Below, one piece after another: positions 8,280 through 18,022 of a DNA stretch of 64,000 nt. Origin of the DNA: Caulobacter sp. S45. Lineage in GTDB: Bacteria > Pseudomonadota > Alphaproteobacteria > Caulobacterales > Caulobacteraceae. Made by a program: the position numbers and the translations under genes. The notes under the pieces were generated by a model. That model did no database searches. It was not told the origin of the DNA and saw only the letters and a program-made list of their open reading frames with translations. The first letter of the stretch is position 1. Every line of letters starts with the position of its first letter. Location: NCBI RefSeq assembly GCF_009765965.1, contig NZ_LMUL01000014.1:314557-378556 (forward strand). Direction: 5' to 3'.

Positions 8280-8311
8280 CGTTTTGAGGGGAGCGTCAAA
8301 CCCGAAGGAGG

Positions 8312-10228
8312 TTAGGCCCGCAGGCCGCCCGTCTTGGCGCGATCCACGCCGAGGGTTTGCAGGGCGACGTTCACGATCGCTTCGGCGTCGAGTTGCGCCT
8401 CCGCGTACATCACTTCCGGCTTGTCCTGATCTTGGAAGTGGTCGGGAAGCGTCATGGTGCGCACCTTCAGGCCACGATCCAGCACGCCCCTGCTGGCCAG
8501 GAATTGCAGCACGAAGGCGCCGAAGCCGCCCATGGCGCCTTCCTCGATGGTGATCAGCGCCTCGTGCTCGCGGGCCAGGCGCAGGATCATCTCCTCGTCC
8601 AACGGCTTGGCGAAGCGGGCGTCCGCCACCGTGGTCGACAGGCCGCGCGCAGCCAATTGCTCGGCGGCAAGCAGGCTTTCCTGCAAGCGCGTGCCAAAGG
8701 AGAGGATGGCCAGCGCCGTGCCCTCGCGCACGATACGGCCCTTGCCGATCTCCAGCGGCGTGGCGAACTCGGGGATTTCCACGCCCACCCCGTCGCCGCG
8801 CGGATAGCGGAAGGCGGAGGGGCGGTCGTCGATAGCCACGGCGGTGGCGACCATGTGGGCCAGCTCCGCCTCATCGGCGGCGGCCATCAGCACCATGTTC
8901 GGCAGGGCGCCCATGAAGCCGATATCGAAGGAGCCCGCATGGGTCGGCCCGTCGGCGCCCACCAGCCCGGCGCGGTCCATGGCGAAGCGCACCGGCAGCT
9001 TCTGGATCGCCACGTCGTGCACGACCTGGTCGTAGCCGCGCTGCAGGAAGGTGGAGTAGATAGCCGCGAACGGCTTCATCCCGTCCGCCGCCATGCCGGC
9101 CGCGAAGGTCACGGCGTGCTGCTCGGCGATGCCCACATCGAAGGTGCGCTTGGGGAAGGTCTTGGCGAAGATGTCCAGGCCCGTGCCCGAGGGCATGGCG
9201 GCGGTGACGGCGACGATGCGGTCGTCCTTCTGGGCCTGCTTGACCAGTTCCGAGCCGAACACCTTGGTGTAGCTCGGCGCATTGGCCTTGGCCTTGCCCT
9301 GCTGGCCGGTGACGACGTCGAACTTGTTCACGCCGTGGTACTTGTCGGACGCGTTCTCGGCCGGGGCGTAGCCCTTGCCCTTCTGGGTCACGATGTGGAC
9401 GACGACCGGCTGGTCCTTGATGTCGCGGACGTTCTTCAGGATCGGCACGAGCTGGTCGAGGTTGTGCCCGTCGATCGGCCCGACATAGTAGAAGCCCAGC
9501 TCCTCGAAGAAGGTGCCGCCGGTGACCATCCCGCGGCCGTACTCCTCGGCCTTGCGCGCGGCTTCCTTGAAGGGACGCGGCAGGTGGTCGGCCACGTTCT
9601 TGCCGAAGCGGCGGATGGTGCGGTAGGCGCCGCCCGACGCCAGGCCCGCCAGATAGGCGCTCATGCCGCCGACCGGGGGCGCGATCGACATGTCGTTGTC
9701 GTTGAGGATGACGATCAGCTGCTTGGTGGTCTCGGCGGCGTTGTTCATCGCCTCGTAGGCCATGCCTGCGCTCATCGAGCCGTCGCCGATCACGGCGATG
9801 ACCTTGTTGTCCTCGCCCTTGGCGTCGCGCGCGGCGCAGAAGCCCAGCGCGGCCGAGATCGAGGTCGCGGCGTGCGCGGCGCCGAAGGGGTCGTACTCAC
9901 TCTCCGCCCGCTTGGTGAAGCCGGACAGGCCGCCGCCCTGACGCAAGGTGCGGATTCGGTCGCGACGACCCGTGAGGATCTTGTGCGGATAGACCTGGTG
10001 GCCGACGTCCCAGACCAGGATGTCCTTGGGCGTCTCGAACACGTGGTGGAGGGCGACCGTCAGCTCGACCACGCCCAGGCCGGAGCCCAGGTGGCCTCCG
10101 GTGGTGGACACCGCGTCAATCATCTCCGCGCGCAACTCGTCGGCAAGCTGGCGAAGTTCGGGCGGGGTCAGTTTACGCGTGTCGACGGGGTACTGAACGG
10201 TATCCAAAAGGGGCGTATGCGGTGGCAT
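8312..10228 (-). CDS. dxs: 1-deoxy-D-xylulose-5-phosphate synthase
   Basis: This thiamine-diphosphate enzyme condenses pyruvate with glyceraldehyde-3-phosphate, the first step of the MEP isoprenoid pathway. The 638-residue protein has the family layout. The TPP-binding segment starts at [17 protein letters not shown] (about residue 146). The transketolase-like central domain contains [18 protein letters not shown] and [17 protein letters not shown]. The C-terminal domain follows. The gene is last in xseB-ispA-dxs, 40 bases after ispA, which couples it to prenyl chain synthesis. Confidence 0.97.
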   Translation of the reverse strand: MPPHTPLLDTVQYPVDTRKLTPPELRQLADELRAEMIDAVSTTGGHLGSGLGVVELTVALHHVFETPKDILVWDVGHQVYPHKILTGRRDRIRTLRQGGGLSGFTKRAESEYDPFGAAHAATSISAALGFCAARDAKGEDNKVIAVIGDGSMSAGMAYEAMNNAAETTKQLIVILNDNDMSIAPPVGGMSAYLAGLASGGAYRTIRRFGKNVADHLPRPFKEAARKAEEYGRGMVTGGTFFEELGFYYVGPIDGHNLDQLVPILKNVRDIKDQPVVVHIVTQKGKGYAPAENASDKYHGVNKFDVVTGQQGKAKANAPSYTKVFGSELVKQAQKDDRIVAVTAAMPSGTGLDIFAKTFPKRTFDVGIAEQHAVTFAAGMAADGMKPFAAIYSTFLQRGYDQVVHDVAIQKLPVRFAMDRAGLVGADGPTHAGSFDIGFMGALPNMVLMAAADEAELAHMVATAVAIDDRPSAFRYPRGDGVGVEIPEFATPLEIGKGRIVREGTALAILSFGTRLQESLLAAEQLAARGLSTTVADARFAKPLDEEMILRLAREHEALITIEEGAMGGFGAFVLQFLASRGVLDRGLKVRTMTLPDHFQDQDKPEVMYAEAQLDAEAIVNVALQTLGVDRAKTGGLRA

Positions 10229-10268
10229 CGGATCTCTGCGCCGGAAAAAACCGAGCTTAATTGCGGAC

Positions 10269-11171
10269 TCAAGTGGTGCGGTCTAGCACGAAATCCACGC
10301 TCGCTCGAAGATATGCCGCCTTGGGACCAAAAAGGTCCAGATGGGCGCGGCATTGTTGCGACAGTATCTCCACCCGCTCGCCTGCCGCCTCGCGCCCGAG
10401 AAGGGTTACGAAATTGGCCTTTTCGGCCCCCCGCTTTTCGCTGCGGCTCCCCCGGCGGGGGCGAGTGTCGCGCTCATGATCGGTGAGGTCGTCGACGATC
10501 TGGTAGGCCAGACCGAAGTCATGGGCGAACCCCAGCAAGGCGTGGCGCTCGGCCTCGGTCGCACGGGCCAGCACCAGCGGCGCCTCCACGGCGAAGGCGA
10601 TCAGCGAGCCGGTCTTCATCCGTTGCATTCGCGCCACGGTGCGCAGGTCCGCGCCCAGGCCCAGCAGGTCGAGCATCTGGCCGCCCGCCAGCCCTTTCGC
10701 CCCAGCCGCCAGGGCCAGTTTATGCACGAGCTGGGAGCGCACCACAGCCTCCGGGTGGGTGTCCGGGTGGGCCATGATCTCGAAGGCCGCCGAATGCAGG
10801 GCGTCTCCGGCCAGCACGGCGGTGGCCTCGTCATAGGCTGCATGAACAGTGGGTCGTCCATTACGGACTGGATCGTCGTCGAGCGCCGGCAGGTCGTCGT
10901 GGATCAGGCTGTAGGCGTGGATGCATTCCAGCGCGCAGGCGGCGCGCAGCACCGAACGCTCCGCCACGTCGAACAGGCGCGCGGTCTCCAGGGCGAAATA
11001 CGGCCGCACCCGCCGCCCGGGTCCCAGCACGGCGTAGCGCATGGCCTCGACCAGCCGGCTTTCCGGTCCGTCGGTGCGCGGCAGCAGGGCGTCAAGGGCT
11101 ACGGTGACGACGTCGGCCGCCTCGGCCATGCGCTGCTGGATGGTGGTGTGGCTCTGATCGAGGGTCTTCAC
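10269..11171 (-). CDS. ispA: Polyprenyl synthetase, farnesyl diphosphate synthase type
   Basis: It elongates DMAPP with IPP to farnesyl diphosphate, downstream of the MEP pathway. The GTG start at 11171 (protein [20 protein letters not shown]) follows a GGGGGG ribosome site and gives 300 residues, the usual size. The first aspartate-rich motif is intact ([18 protein letters not shown]). The second is present as DDLTD, followed by the KANFVTLLG segment that is typical of bacterial IspA. A longer ORF upstream exists but has no family similarity. Its neighbours are xseB and dxs. Confidence 0.94.
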   Translation of the reverse strand: MKTLDQSHTTIQQRMAEAADVVTVALDALLPRTDGPESRLVEAMRYAVLGPGRRVRPYFALETARLFDVAERSVLRAACALECIHAYSLIHDDLPALDDDPVRNGRPTVHAAYDEATAVLAGDALHSAAFEIMAHPDTHPEAVVRSQLVHKLALAAGAKGLAGGQMLDLLGLGADLRTVARMQRMKTGSLIAFAVEAPLVLARATEAERHALLGFAHDFGLAYQIVDDLTDHERDTRPRRGSRSEKRGAEKANFVTLLGREAAGERVEILSQQCRAHLDLFGPKAAYLRASVDFVLDRTT

Positions 11172-11241
11172 GACGGAACCCCCCGGCCCAGCGATTCGGG
11201 GCGCGCGGGTAGCCGGAATGTCGCCCCTGTCGACATGCGAA

Positions 11242-11490
11242 TCAGGCGAAGTCCGCCGGCTCGGCCCGGACGGCCTCGCCTTGGGGTCCGACGACGATCT
11301 TCTCAACCCGCAGCCTGGCGCTGGCCAGACGCGCTTCGCAATGGGCTTTCAGGGCGGCGCCGCGTTCGTAGATCTCGATCGAACGTTCAAGCGGGGCCTG
11401 ACCGGACTCGAGTTCGGCGACGATCCGCTCAAGCTGCTCCAGCGCCTGCTCGAACGAAAGCTCGGAGATGTCCTTGGCCGCATCGGTCAT
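11242..11490 (-). CDS. xseB: Exodeoxyribonuclease VII small subunit
   Basis: XseB binds the large subunit XseA to form exonuclease VII, which degrades single-stranded DNA. The 82-residue product shows the whole family pattern: LSFEQALEQLERIVAELESG, then ERSIEIYERGAALKAHCEA. It is directly upstream of ispA and dxs, a conserved order in proteobacteria. xseA is not in the window. Confidence 0.95.
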   Translation of the reverse strand: MTDAAKDISELSFEQALEQLERIVAELESGQAPLERSIEIYERGAALKAHCEARLASARLRVEKIVVGPQGEAVRAEPADFA

Positions 11491-11555
11491 GGGCAGACCC
11501 TAACGACCAAGGCTTCCCACGCCAAGTATCTCCAGGCGTTCAGGCGTCACGCGTT

Positions 11556-11585
11556 CCTATTCGCGCCTATTCGCGCCTATTCGCG
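11556..11585. repeat. Three perfect tandem copies of a 10-base unit
   Basis: The unit CCTATTCGCG is repeated three times without mismatch. The stop codon of the adjacent histidine phosphatase lies inside the third copy. A 10-base unit shifts frame on each addition, so copy number changes would alter the C-terminal end of that protein. Confidence 0.8.
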
Positions 11586-12239
11586 CTCGAACCGGCGGGT
11601 CGCCCAGTACTTGAACCCGCGATCCTGCACGCAGCGCCAGCCGCGACGGCTGAGCTCCACGCCGACCATGCCGTTGAAGAAGCCATGGGCCAGGACCAGG
11701 ACGTTCCGCCCCGCCTCGGCCTCCACGATCAGGCGCTCAGCCGCAGTGCGGGCCCGCGCCTGGGCCTGACGCCGCGTCTCCTGCCCGCGGTGATAGCCGA
11801 ACCACCACAAGAAACGCGACACCACCCCCCAGGTCTTGGGGCTGAGCTTGACGAATCGCGGCGTGGCGGGCGCGGGCAGCGGGGCCTCGATGAACATCGG
11901 ATCTTCCCGCACGGCCTTGCCGCCGGCCACGGCGCGGGCGGTTTCTATGGCGCGCAGGCGTATGGAGGCGAAGATCACATCGGCCCGCAGCGCATGGTCG
12001 ATCAGCTCCTGCGGCGGGACCTGACCGGTGAGGATGCCCCCGGCCTCGTAGGTGGCCCACCAGCGGTCATAGCCGCGCGCGTCCAGCTTCAACCGGCGAG
12101 ACAGGGCGGGCTCGCCGTGGCGCGCCAAGACGATGGCGCCGGATTTGGAACCTTCGGAATTTGATTCGCCGGGCCCGGACACGCCGGATGGGCCGGTCGC
12201 GGCGCGGGTCTGCGTCGGGGGATCGGTCGGGCTGGTCAT
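11577..12239 (-). CDS. Histidine phosphatase family protein
   Basis: The 220-residue protein belongs to the phosphoglycerate-mutase-like superfamily. The catalytic RHG motif is in VLARHGEPALS (about residue 40), and the second catalytic histidine is in LVLAHGFFNG near the C-terminus. The first 30 residues are low-complexity and polar. The substrate cannot be told from sequence. It is transcribed with the deacetylase-like gene upstream and precedes xseB. The stop codon falls in a 10-base tandem repeat, so the C-terminal boundary may vary between strains. Confidence 0.85.
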   Translation of the reverse strand: MTSPTDPPTQTRAATGPSGVSGPGESNSEGSKSGAIVLARHGEPALSRRLKLDARGYDRWWATYEAGGILTGQVPPQELIDHALRADVIFASIRLRAIETARAVAGGKAVREDPMFIEAPLPAPATPRFVKLSPKTWGVVSRFLWWFGYHRGQETRRQAQARARTAAERLIVEAEAGRNVLVLAHGFFNGMVGVELSRRGWRCVQDRGFKYWATRRFERE

Positions 12240-12305
12240 GTCGCGAAAGGCACAGCCCCGGTAGGCGTTGAGGGCCCGCCGTCGAGCGCCGAGGCGTTCA
12301 AGCCC

Positions 12306-13226
12306 TCACCCCTCCGCCAAGGCCCGCACATGCGCCGTGGCCGAACGGCCCAGCGCTTCGAGGTCGTAGCCGCCCTCCAGCGACGACACAACCCTTCCCC
12401 CGCAACGGCTCCGCGCAACCTCGAGGATGGCGCGGGTCGCCCAGGCGAAATCCTCCGCCTCCAGGGTCTGCTGCGCCAGGGGGTCGCGGCGGTGGGCGTC
12501 GAACCCGGCCGAGACCAGGATCAGGTCCGGCGCGAAAGCGTCCACCGCCGGCATCAGCCTGTCGGCGAACAGCCGCCGCCACAGTTCGCGCGGCGCCTCC
12601 GGCGGCGTGGTGGCGTTGACCACATTGCCCACGCCGGTCTCGGAAGGGTCGCCGGTGCCGGGATAGAGCGGCGACTGGTGGATGGAGGCGAACATCAGCT
12701 TCGGATCGGTCTCGAACACCGACTGGGTGCCGTTGCCGTGGTGCACGTCGAAATCCACCACCGCCACCCGCCGGAAACCTTCCGCCTGGGCGACCCGCGC
12801 GGCGATGGCGACGGTCGAGAACAGGCAGAATCCCATCGGCGCGGCGGCCTCGGCATGGTGGCCCGGCGGACGAACCGCGCAGAAGGCGCGCGTCGCCTCG
12901 CCCTTGCCCACCCGCCGCACCGCCGCCGTCGCCGCACCCGCCGCTCTCAGCGCCGCGTTCAGGCTGCCAGGCGACATGAAGGTGTCGGGATCGAGCGCCG
13001 CCAGTCCCTCGGCGGGTGATTCGGCGTAGAGACGATCAACGTAGGCCGTGGGGTGCACGCGCTCCAGGTCGGCCCGCGAAACCGGAAGCGCTTCGACCAT
13101 GTCGAGGTCCAGCCGGGCGTCGGCCAGGGCGTCCAGCACGGCCTTCAGCCGCTCGGGCCGTTCGGCGTGGCCGGGGCCTGGATGGTGGCCCAGCATATCG
13201 GGATGGGTGAAGACGGGCAGGCTCAC
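12306..13226 (-). CDS. Histone-deacetylase-family (acetoin utilisation/acetylpolyamine amidohydrolase type) protein
   Basis: This is a zinc hydrolase of the arginase/deacetylase fold. The motifs are intact: catalytic histidine pair in [10 protein letters not shown], zinc ligands in [12 protein letters not shown], and the second aspartate in [13 protein letters not shown]. The GTG start at 13226 ([20 protein letters not shown]) follows a GAGAGG ribosome site and gives 306 residues, the usual length. The longer upstream reading has no similarity. Bacterial members remove acyl groups from polyamines, small molecules or proteins, and the substrate here is unknown. It heads a leftward set with the histidine phosphatase. 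Confidence 0.9.
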   Translation of the reverse strand: MSLPVFTHPDMLGHHPGPGHAERPERLKAVLDALADARLDLDMVEALPVSRADLERVHPTAYVDRLYAESPAEGLAALDPDTFMSPGSLNAALRAAGAATAAVRRVGKGEATRAFCAVRPPGHHAEAAAPMGFCLFSTVAIAARVAQAEGFRRVAVVDFDVHHGNGTQSVFETDPKLMFASIHQSPLYPGTGDPSETGVGNVVNATTPPEAPRELWRRLFADRLMPAVDAFAPDLILVSAGFDAHRRDPLAQQTLEAEDFAWATRAILEVARSRCGGRVVSSLEGGYDLEALGRSATAHVRALAEG

Positions 13227-13311
13227 AGACACCCTCTCGCCGCGACGCGGACTGAACGTGATGCTTTCAGGCAATCTAGCATGGCGTCGAGGGAGCCGAT
13301 AAAGCGCGCCC

Positions 13312-13854
13312 ATGTCCAGCGCGCTCCTGTCCAAGTTCGTCATCCGCCTCGCCACGCCGGAAGATGCGGCGCGGCTGTCCGAACTTTCCCACCTGACCTT
13401 CCGCGAGACCTTCCTGGAGGGGTTCGCCATCCCCTACCCACCCGAGGACATGGAGGTGTTCGTGGAGGCTTCCTACAGCCTGGAGGCGACGGTGGAGCGT
13501 CTGGCCGACCCGGCCCAGATCACTTGGATCGCCGAGGTCGACGGGGCGCCCATCGCCTACGCCAATGCGGGCCCCTGCCATCTGCCCCACCCCGAGGCGC
13601 AGGGCGGTCACGGCGAGCTGTACCGGATCTATGTCGCCCGCGACGCCCAGGGCCTGGGCGTGGGAACCGCCTTGCTCGATATCGCCCTGGCGTGGCTGGA
13701 ACAGACGTTCGAAGGGCCGTTATGGCTGGGCGTCTGGTCGGGCAACGTGAAGGCCCAGCGCCTCTATGCCGCCTATGGGTTCACCAAGGCAGGCGAGTAC
13801 GAATTCCCCGTCGGCGCCTGGCGCGACCACGAGTTCATCTTCCGGCGAGGGTAG
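13312..13854 (+). CDS. GNAT-family N-acetyltransferase
   Basis: The 180-residue protein has the GNAT fold: an N-terminal strand ([18 protein letters not shown]), the acetyl-CoA-binding motif A around [19 protein letters not shown] (Q/RxxGxG/A as QGLGVG), and motif B ([19 protein letters not shown]). Such enzymes acetylate amines of small molecules or proteins, and no substrate is predicted. It is divergent from the deacetylase-family gene, with 85 bases between them, and ends facing the dehydratase across a two-hairpin repeat. Confidence 0.9.
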   Translation: MSSALLSKFVIRLATPEDAARLSELSHLTFRETFLEGFAIPYPPEDMEVFVEASYSLEATVERLADPAQITWIAEVDGAPIAYANAGPCHLPHPEAQGGHGELYRIYVARDAQGLGVGTALLDIALAWLEQTFEGPLWLGVWSGNVKAQRLYAAYGFTKAGEYEFPVGAWRDHEFIFRRG

Positions 13855-13885
13855 AAGGAGCTGCGTGCTTCGAGGCCCCCAGCTC

Positions 13886-14040
13886 TCCTTCTCCCCTTGC
13901 GGGAGAAGGAAGGGGCCCGCATGTCGACAGACGCGTGGGAAGGTTGAGGGGTCGACGCACGCTTATCGGCTTATGGCGGCGCGACCCCTCACCCTCCCAG
14001 CCCAAGGCTGGGCCCCTCCCTCTCCCGCAAGGGGAGAGGG
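13886..14040. repeat. Extragenic palindromic element with three hairpins, between convergent genes
   Basis: Three perfect stems are present: TCCTTCTCCC/GGGAGAAGGA at 13886-13910 (loop CTTGC), CCCAGCC/GGCTGGG at 13996-14012, and CCCTCTCCC/GGGAGAGGG at 14018-14040 (loop GCAAG). It lies between the converging GNAT and dehydratase genes, so it may end both transcripts. The last stem recurs exactly at 31921-31943. Confidence 0.7.
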
Positions 14041-14049
14041 ATAAGATAC

Positions 14050-15864
14050 TCAGTGATTGTCCCGCGGCACGCCGAAGGTTTCGGCCACCCGCTGGAACTT
14101 CACTGCGGTCTCCAGCACCATGCCGTCGCCCATCTGGCCCGTCAGCCCCCGCTGGATCTCCTGCCAGGGGGTCTGCGACGCCGGATACGGATAGCCGCCG
14201 GCCGCTTCCAAGGCCTTGCGGCGCTCGGCGAGCTCGGCGTCGGAGATCAGGATATTGGCCTGACCCTTCCCCAGGTCGATGCGCACCCGGTCGCCCGTCC
14301 GCAGCACGCCGAGGTTGCCCCCGGCGGCGGCCTCCGGCGAGGCGTTCAGGATCGAGGGCGAGGCCGAGGTGCCCGACTGGCGCCCATCGCCGATGCACGG
14401 CAGCGAGGTCACGCCCTTTTTGATCAGGTAGGCGGGCGGGCGCATGTTCACGACCTCGGCCGCCCCCGGATAGCCGATCGGGCCCGCCCCGCGCATGAAC
14501 AACAGGGTGGTCTCGTCGATCTTCAGCGCCGGATCGTCGATCCGGTGGTGGTAGTCCTCGGGCCCGTCGAAAACGACCGCCGGCCCTTCGAAAGCCTCCG
14601 GGTCGTCGGGATTGGACAGGTATCGCTCGCGGAATTCCGGCGCGATCACGCTGGTCTTCATGATGGCGTTGTCGAACAGGTTGCCGCGCAACACCACGAA
14701 GCCGGCCTCGGCCTTCATCGGCTTGTCGAAGCTGCGGATCACTTCGGGGGTGACGATCTCGCGCCCACGGCAGTTGTCGCCGATGGTCTTGCCGTTGGCG
14801 GTGAGCGCGTCCTCGCGGATCAGCCCATGCTTCATCAGCTCGTTGACCACCGCCGGCACCCCGCCCGCGTGGTGATAGTCCTCGCCCAGGTACTCGCCCG
14901 CCGGCTGCAGGTTCACCAGCAGCGGCACCTTGTGGCCGTAGTCCTGCCAGTCCTGAAGGTCGAGCTGCACGCCCATGTGCCGGGAGATCGCCGCCAAGTG
15001 GATCGGCGCGTTGGTCGAGCCGCCGATGGCGGAGTTGACCACGATGGCGTTGAGGAAGGCGTCGCGGGTCATGATGTCGGACGGCTTCAGGTCCTCGCGC
15101 ACCATGTCCACGATCCGCTTGCCGGTCAGGTAGGCCACCTGCTGGCGCTCGCGGTACGGGGCGGGAATGGCGGCTGAGCCCGGAAGCTGCATCCCCAGCG
15201 CCTCGGCCAGCGAGTTCATGGTCGTGGCCGTGCCCATGGTGTTGCAATAGCCGGTGGAGGGGGCGGACGACGCGACCAGCTCCACGAAGCCTGGATAGTC
15301 GAGCTCGCCCGCCGCCATCATCTGGCGCGCCTTCCACACGATGGTGCCCGACCCGGTGCGCTCGCCCTTGTGCCAGCCATTCAGCATCGGCCCGACCGAC
15401 AGCGCGATGGCCGGCAGGTTCACCGTCGCCGCCGCCATCAGGCAGGCGGGCGTGGTCTTGTCGCAGCCGATGGTCAGCACCACCCCGTCCAGCGGATAGC
15501 CGTAGAGCACCTCGACCAGGCCCAGATAGGCCAGGTTGCGGTCCAGTCCCGCGGTCGGGCGCTTGCCCGTCTCCTGGATCGGATGGACCGGGAACTCGAT
15601 GGCGATGCCGCCAGCCTCGCGGATGCCCTCGCGGATACGGTCGGCCAGGACGATGTGGTGCCGGTTGCAAGGCGACAGGTCCGAGCCGGTCTGGGCGATG
15701 CCGATGATCGGCTTGCCGGACTGCAGCTCCTCGCGGGTCAGGCCATAGTTAAGGTAGCGCTCCAGATAGAGCGCGGTCATGTCCGGATTGGCGGGGTTGT
15801 CAAACCAGGCGCGCGAACGCAGCCGGCGAGGATGGGCGTCTGACGGAACAGTGGAATCGTACAT
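14050..15864 (-). CDS. Sugar-acid dehydratase, IlvD/Edd family (XylD/arabonate dehydratase type)
   Basis: It is predicted to dehydrate an aldonic acid (arabonate, xylonate or galactonate class) to the 2-keto-3-deoxy acid with an iron-sulfur cluster. Length is 604 residues. The cluster cysteines appear in [24 protein letters not shown] and [20 protein letters not shown]. The C-terminal family motifs are [17 protein letters not shown] and [20 protein letters not shown]. The sequence follows the Caulobacter xylonate dehydratase pattern closely ([20 protein letters not shown] near the N-terminus). It is divergent from the AraD1/dehydrogenase/transporter operon. The exact substrate is not settled by sequence. 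Confidence 0.92.
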   Translation of the reverse strand: MYDSTVPSDAHPRRLRSRAWFDNPANPDMTALYLERYLNYGLTREELQSGKPIIGIAQTGSDLSPCNRHHIVLADRIREGIREAGGIAIEFPVHPIQETGKRPTAGLDRNLAYLGLVEVLYGYPLDGVVLTIGCDKTTPACLMAAATVNLPAIALSVGPMLNGWHKGERTGSGTIVWKARQMMAAGELDYPGFVELVASSAPSTGYCNTMGTATTMNSLAEALGMQLPGSAAIPAPYRERQQVAYLTGKRIVDMVREDLKPSDIMTRDAFLNAIVVNSAIGGSTNAPIHLAAISRHMGVQLDLQDWQDYGHKVPLLVNLQPAGEYLGEDYHHAGGVPAVVNELMKHGLIREDALTANGKTIGDNCRGREIVTPEVIRSFDKPMKAEAGFVVLRGNLFDNAIMKTSVIAPEFRERYLSNPDDPEAFEGPAVVFDGPEDYHHRIDDPALKIDETTLLFMRGAGPIGYPGAAEVVNMRPPAYLIKKGVTSLPCIGDGRQSGTSASPSILNASPEAAAGGNLGVLRTGDRVRIDLGKGQANILISDAELAERRKALEAAGGYPYPASQTPWQEIQRGLTGQMGDGMVLETAVKFQRVAETFGVPRDNH

Positions 15865-16037
15865 GTCGGCCTATCGTGAACCGGGACCAGGACCTCGATC
15901 TTTGCACCACCCGCTCGCGAAATGGGATGAAGCTTCGACTTGACCCTAGCCCTCGCTCGTTTTGTATGATGATTGGATAAGGCCGTCCGCCTCGCCTGTC
16001 GAGGGGATAGCGGCGAGTTAGGTTGGAGGAAGACCGC

Positions 16038-17024
16038 GTGCGTCTGGTGCAGCTTAAAACGGTGGGGGGCGAGCGCGCCGTGGTGGTCTCCGATCCATCG
16101 GGCGCGCGGCGCGTGAAGGGCGTGGAGAACGTCTACGCGTTGGCCATAGAGGCGATCGCCGAGGGTGAGACCCTGACGCAGATCGTCCAGGCGCACGGGC
16201 TGGGCGAAGCTGTGGACCTGGACGCCGCCCTGGCCGAGAGCCGGGTGCTGGCGCCGATCGATCATCCCGATCCCGCCCACATGCAGCTGACCGGCACCGG
16301 CCTGACCCACCTTGGCTCCGCCGACGCACGCGACAGGATGCACAGGTCGACGGCCCAGGCCGAGGGGCTGACCGATTCGATGAAGATGTTCCGCATGGGG
16401 CTCGAAGGCGGAAAGCCGGCCGCTGGCGAGGTCGGCGTACAGCCGGAGTGGTTCTACAAGGGCGACGGCTCCAGCGTCATCGCGCCGGAGGCTTCGTTCC
16501 AGAGCCCCAATTTCGCGCTGGACGGCGGCGAGGAGCCCGAGATCGCGGGCGTCTACGTCATCGCCCCCGACGGGACGCCCTGCCGCCTGGGCTTCACCCT
16601 TGGCAACGAGTTCTCCGATCACGTGACCGAGCGCCAGAACTACCTGTTCCTGGCCCATTCCAAGCTGCGCAACGCCTCGTTCGGGCCAGAACTTCGTCTT
16701 GGCGAGCTGCCGGGCGATGTGCGTGGCGCTAGCCGCATCCGCCGCGCCGGCAGGGTGATATGGGAAAAGCCCTTCCTCTCCGGCGAAGAGAACATGTCCC
16801 ACACCATCGCCAACCTGGAGCACCACCACTTCAAATACGCCCAATTCCGTAGGCCGGGCGACGTGCACGTCCACTTCTTCGGCACCGCCACCCTGTCTTT
16901 CAACGACGGGATCAAGGCGGAGCCGGGCGACGTGTTCGAGATCGAGGTGGAGGCGTTCGGCAGGCCGCTACGCAACGCCCTGGCCGTGGCGCCAGCGCTC
17001 CAAGCCGTCGTCCGGGCGCTCTGA
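16038..17024 (+). CDS. AraD1/GguC-type protein, fumarylacetoacetate hydrolase superfamily
   Basis: The GTG start at 16038 is chosen because GGAGGA lies 7 bases upstream. The 328-residue product begins MRLVQLKTVGGERAVVV. FAH-superfamily features include the ligand region GVQPEWFYKGDGSSVIAPE, with metal-binding acidic residues near EEPEIAGVYVI and NEFSDHV. Members of this branch sit in L-arabinose or galactose oxidation clusters and act on 2-keto-3-deoxy acids. Here it follows the divergent dehydratase and precedes a sugar dehydrogenase, so it probably handles the dehydratase product. Its precise reaction is inferred. Confidence 0.85.
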   Translation: MRLVQLKTVGGERAVVVSDPSGARRVKGVENVYALAIEAIAEGETLTQIVQAHGLGEAVDLDAALAESRVLAPIDHPDPAHMQLTGTGLTHLGSADARDRMHRSTAQAEGLTDSMKMFRMGLEGGKPAAGEVGVQPEWFYKGDGSSVIAPEASFQSPNFALDGGEEPEIAGVYVIAPDGTPCRLGFTLGNEFSDHVTERQNYLFLAHSKLRNASFGPELRLGELPGDVRGASRIRRAGRVIWEKPFLSGEENMSHTIANLEHHHFKYAQFRRPGDVHVHFFGTATLSFNDGIKAEPGDVFEIEVEAFGRPLRNALAVAPALQAVVRAL

Positions 17025-17032
17025 GAGGTCTG

Positions 17033-17968
17033 ATGTCCCCCATTCGCCTCGTCATCGTCGGCATCGGCAAGATCGTCCGCGACCAGCACATCCCCAATAT
17101 CGAGAAGAACCCACGCTTCGTGCTGGCCGGCGGGGTCAGCCCGCACTCGATCCTTGAAGACACCCCAATGTTCAAGGACCTGGACGCTCTGTTCGCGAGC
17201 GGAACCGAGTTCGACGCGGCGGCGGTCTGCACCCCGCCGCAGGTTCGCCACGGCCTGGCGCGCCAGTTGCTGCTGGCCGGCAAGCATGTGTTCTTGGAAA
17301 AGCCGCCCGGCGCCACGGTCAGCGAGGTCGAGGACCTGGCCCAGACGGCGAAGGACAAGGGCCTGTCCCTGTTCGCCTCCTGGCATTCGCGCCAGGCGCC
17401 GGGGGTCGAACCCGCCGCCGAGTGGCTGAAGGGCCGCAAGCTGAAGGAGGTCGAGATCGTCTGGCGCGAGGACGTGCGCCATTGGCATCCCGGCCAGGAA
17501 TGGGTGTGGAAGGCCGGCGGGCTGGGCGTATTCGATCCGGGGATCAACGCCCTGTCGATCGCCACCCGCATCCTGCCGCCCTTCTTCGTGCGCAAGGCCG
17601 ACCTGGAGTTCCCGAGCAACTGCGAGGCGCCCATCGCCGCGCGGATCGACTACGAGCTCGACGGCGGCGGCCCGATGAGTTCCGATTTCGACTGGCGCCA
17701 GACCGGCCCGCAGACCTGGGACATCCGCGTCGACACCCAGGACGGCGGCGCGCTTCGCCTGTCGAAGGGCGGAACGGAACTGACGATCGACGGCCACGCG
17801 GTGGATGTCGGCCCCGAGCGCGAATACGGCGCCCTCTACGACCGTTTTGCGGACGTGGTCGAGGCGGGTGAATTAGACGCGGACGTGCGGCCGCTGCAAC
17901 AGGTGGCCGACGCCTTCCTGCTCGGCCGACGCATCGAGACCGAAGCCTTTTACGATCCGGCGCGCTAG
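17033..17968 (+). CDS. Gfo/Idh/MocA-family sugar 1-dehydrogenase (galactose/arabinose type)
   Basis: The 311-residue NAD(P)-dependent oxidoreductase has an N-terminal Rossmann segment (IRLVIVGIGKIVRDQHIPNI) and the family EKP motif (HVFLEKPPGATVSEVE). Its substrate domain carries HSRQAPGV and a conserved histidine region (WREDVRHWHPGQEWVWKAGG). The pattern fits D-galactose or L-arabinose 1-dehydrogenases of alphaproteobacteria, which oxidise an aldose to its lactone. It starts 8 bases after the AraD1 gene and precedes the sugar transporter. No lactonase is visible in this cluster. Confidence 0.87.
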   Translation: MSPIRLVIVGIGKIVRDQHIPNIEKNPRFVLAGGVSPHSILEDTPMFKDLDALFASGTEFDAAAVCTPPQVRHGLARQLLLAGKHVFLEKPPGATVSEVEDLAQTAKDKGLSLFASWHSRQAPGVEPAAEWLKGRKLKEVEIVWREDVRHWHPGQEWVWKAGGLGVFDPGINALSIATRILPPFFVRKADLEFPSNCEAPIAARIDYELDGGGPMSSDFDWRQTGPQTWDIRVDTQDGGALRLSKGGTELTIDGHAVDVGPEREYGALYDRFADVVEAGELDADVRPLQQVADAFLLGRRIETEAFYDPAR

Positions 17969-18022
17969 GCTGGCGCCGCAACCAAAAACATAAAGATGCC
18001 CGAGTGGGCGCGGGAGGAAGAT

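Noticed and set aside
8357-10486. A 709-codon open frame on the plus strand opposite dxs and ispA
   Set aside because: It is a high-GC antisense shadow of dxs. Its product is His/Arg/Gln-rich with no domain pattern, while dxs on the other strand is complete.
11556-11585. A short tandem array considered as a CRISPR
   Set aside because: The units are 10 bases, directly adjacent, without spacers, and only three in number.
15955-15985. The sequence TTGTATGATGATTGG between the dehydratase and AraD1 genes as the FadR-type operator
   Set aside because: It has the flavour of a GntR site but no clear inverted half. With one copy I cannot tell it from chance.
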